NCBI RefSeq assembly: GCF_000967965.1
Contig: NZ_LACC01000021.1
Span: forward strand, 1 to 42,849
DNA length: 42,849 bases
DNA from: Pseudomonas fluorescens
GTDB lineage: Bacteria > Pseudomonadota > Gammaproteobacteria > Pseudomonadales > Pseudomonadaceae
Direction of reading: 5' to 3'
The notes beneath the pieces were generated by a model. The model worked only from the letters and a program-made list of their open reading frames with translations. It ran no database searches and was not told where the DNA came from. This document shows positions 42,440-42,849 of this stretch, in pieces; position 1 is the first letter of the stretch; every line of letters begins with the position of its first letter. The position numbers and the translations under genes were made by a program.

Positions 42440-42794
42440 GGATCATCCTCTGGGCGGTTATGGGGTCCGCCCTTCTGATTATGTACTGGAAAATCTCGAG
42501 TCTTGCAGAAGCCCCTTTTGACGATACAAAGGGCTGTTGTTGACAGTGCAAAGCTGACCGAAAGGTTAAGTTTATAGGCTTATGGCCTTACGGAAAACTA
42601 AAAACTGACCAGCAAATCAAAAAAACGCGACGATTCGACGCAGCACAGTAATAGTAGCCGTGAATCTCGGTAGCGCGAGGTCAGAGGTGCCGCTGAACGA
42701 CGGCGTCGTCAGCACCCAATCGGCCAGTCCTGCAAAGAGGTGCGCAGAAAGGTCCGACTGGAAAAAGGCGAGAGGAGAAAAAACTGAATTCCAG
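42440..42794. other. Upstream region of the Mo hydroxylase operon
   Basis: No gene is visible. It should contain the operon promoter on the minus strand, but I see no convincing sigma70 or sigma54 pair. A small AGCCC/GGGCT hairpin lies near 42510-42535. A TTGACA near 42541 is on the plus strand and leads nowhere. The base composition is lower in GC than the operon. Confidence 0.4.
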
Positions 42795-42849
42795 ATCGAG
42801 TAGGAGGCGGATTTACATCCGCCGTCCTCTCACACCACCGTACGTACGG
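42795..42849 (-). mobile_element. Probable 3' end (domains V and VI) of a group II intron, rest outside window
   Basis: Read on the minus strand, the last bases give the 3' half of a domain V-like hairpin (CCGTACGTACGGTGGTG, 42833-42849), then a domain VI stem. In it GAG-AGGA pairs with TCCT-CTC around a single bulged A (42801), and GGCGGAT pairs with ATCCGCC around a four-base loop. The bulged A sits six bases before the terminal AT (42795), the position of the branch-point Ade in group II introns. The intron and its reverse transcriptase would extend to the right of the window, oriented with the Mo operon. Confidence 0.6.

Noticed and set aside
39677..42478. A 933-codon open frame on the plus strand opposite the Mo subunit gene
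   Set aside because: It is antisense to a gene with clear family motifs; its product has no recognisable motif and the open frame follows from GC-rich third positions.
42541..42575. TTGACA with a downstream TATAGG as a plus-strand promoter
   Set aside because: No gene follows it on the plus strand before the intron end, so it is probably chance.

Overview
The window looks like a Pseudomonas chromosome, most likely of the P. fluorescens lineage. The grounds are coding style, gene content and order (thrS-infC-rpmI-rplT-pheS-pheT-ihfA-merR-tRNA-Pro), an RsmE-type CsrA, a DUF1654 gene, a periplasmic glutaminase-asparaginase, and a REP doublet of the type common in that group. No database was available; all family names are from recognition of the translated sequence.

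Layout. (1) 1-8643, minus strand: a chaperone-usher fimbrial operon (major pilin, chaperone, usher, two-domain tip adhesin) followed by a REC-EAL response regulator and a large sensor histidine kinase cut by the window edge. The arrangement recalls the Cup fimbriae and the RocS/RocR or PvrS/PvrR regulators of P. aeruginosa: a sensor and a c-di-GMP phosphodiesterase beside the surface fibre they probably control. (2) 8711-9285: a decayed IS3-family element next to the 3' end of tRNA-Pro(GGG). (3) 9478-16931, minus strand: the conserved translation block from thrS through infC, rpmI, rplT, pheS, pheT and ihfA to a MerR-type regulator and tRNA-Pro. Its control signals are visible: a tRNA-Thr anticodon-arm mimic ahead of thrS, an AUU start for infC, and a strong hairpin ahead of pheS. 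(4) 17315-19573: small genes (a Cys-containing exported protein, a cold-shock protein, an I78-type inhibitor lipoprotein, two unknowns) and a 272-bp MITE-like element with 34-bp inverted ends. (5) 19628-26816, minus strand: a ribose operon rbsB-A-C-R-K-D ending in an exported nucleoside hydrolase, with a sigma70-type promoter and a perfect RbsR-type operator. This makes one route: nucleoside cleavage outside the inner membrane, ribose import, mutarotation and phosphorylation.

(6) 26867-33133: a FlxA-like coiled-coil gene with a FliA-like promoter, ansB, an SOS-type DUF1654-endA pair, a SPOR lipoprotein, rsmE, a DUF2214 membrane protein, a Tat-type beta-carbonic anhydrase and small unknown genes. 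(7) 33608-36849: an exported DUF1254/DUF1214 protein, tRNA-Val(GAC) with its own promoter and terminator, a PuuB/PauB-like FAD oxidase, and a REP doublet. (8) 36862-42439, minus strand: a tightly packed molybdenum hydroxylase operon (Tat-exported Mo subunit, [2Fe-2S] subunit, triheme cytochrome c, XdhC-type maturation factor). (9) The last 55 bases carry what looks like the 3' end (domains V and VI) of a group II intron on the minus strand, the rest of which lies beyond the window.
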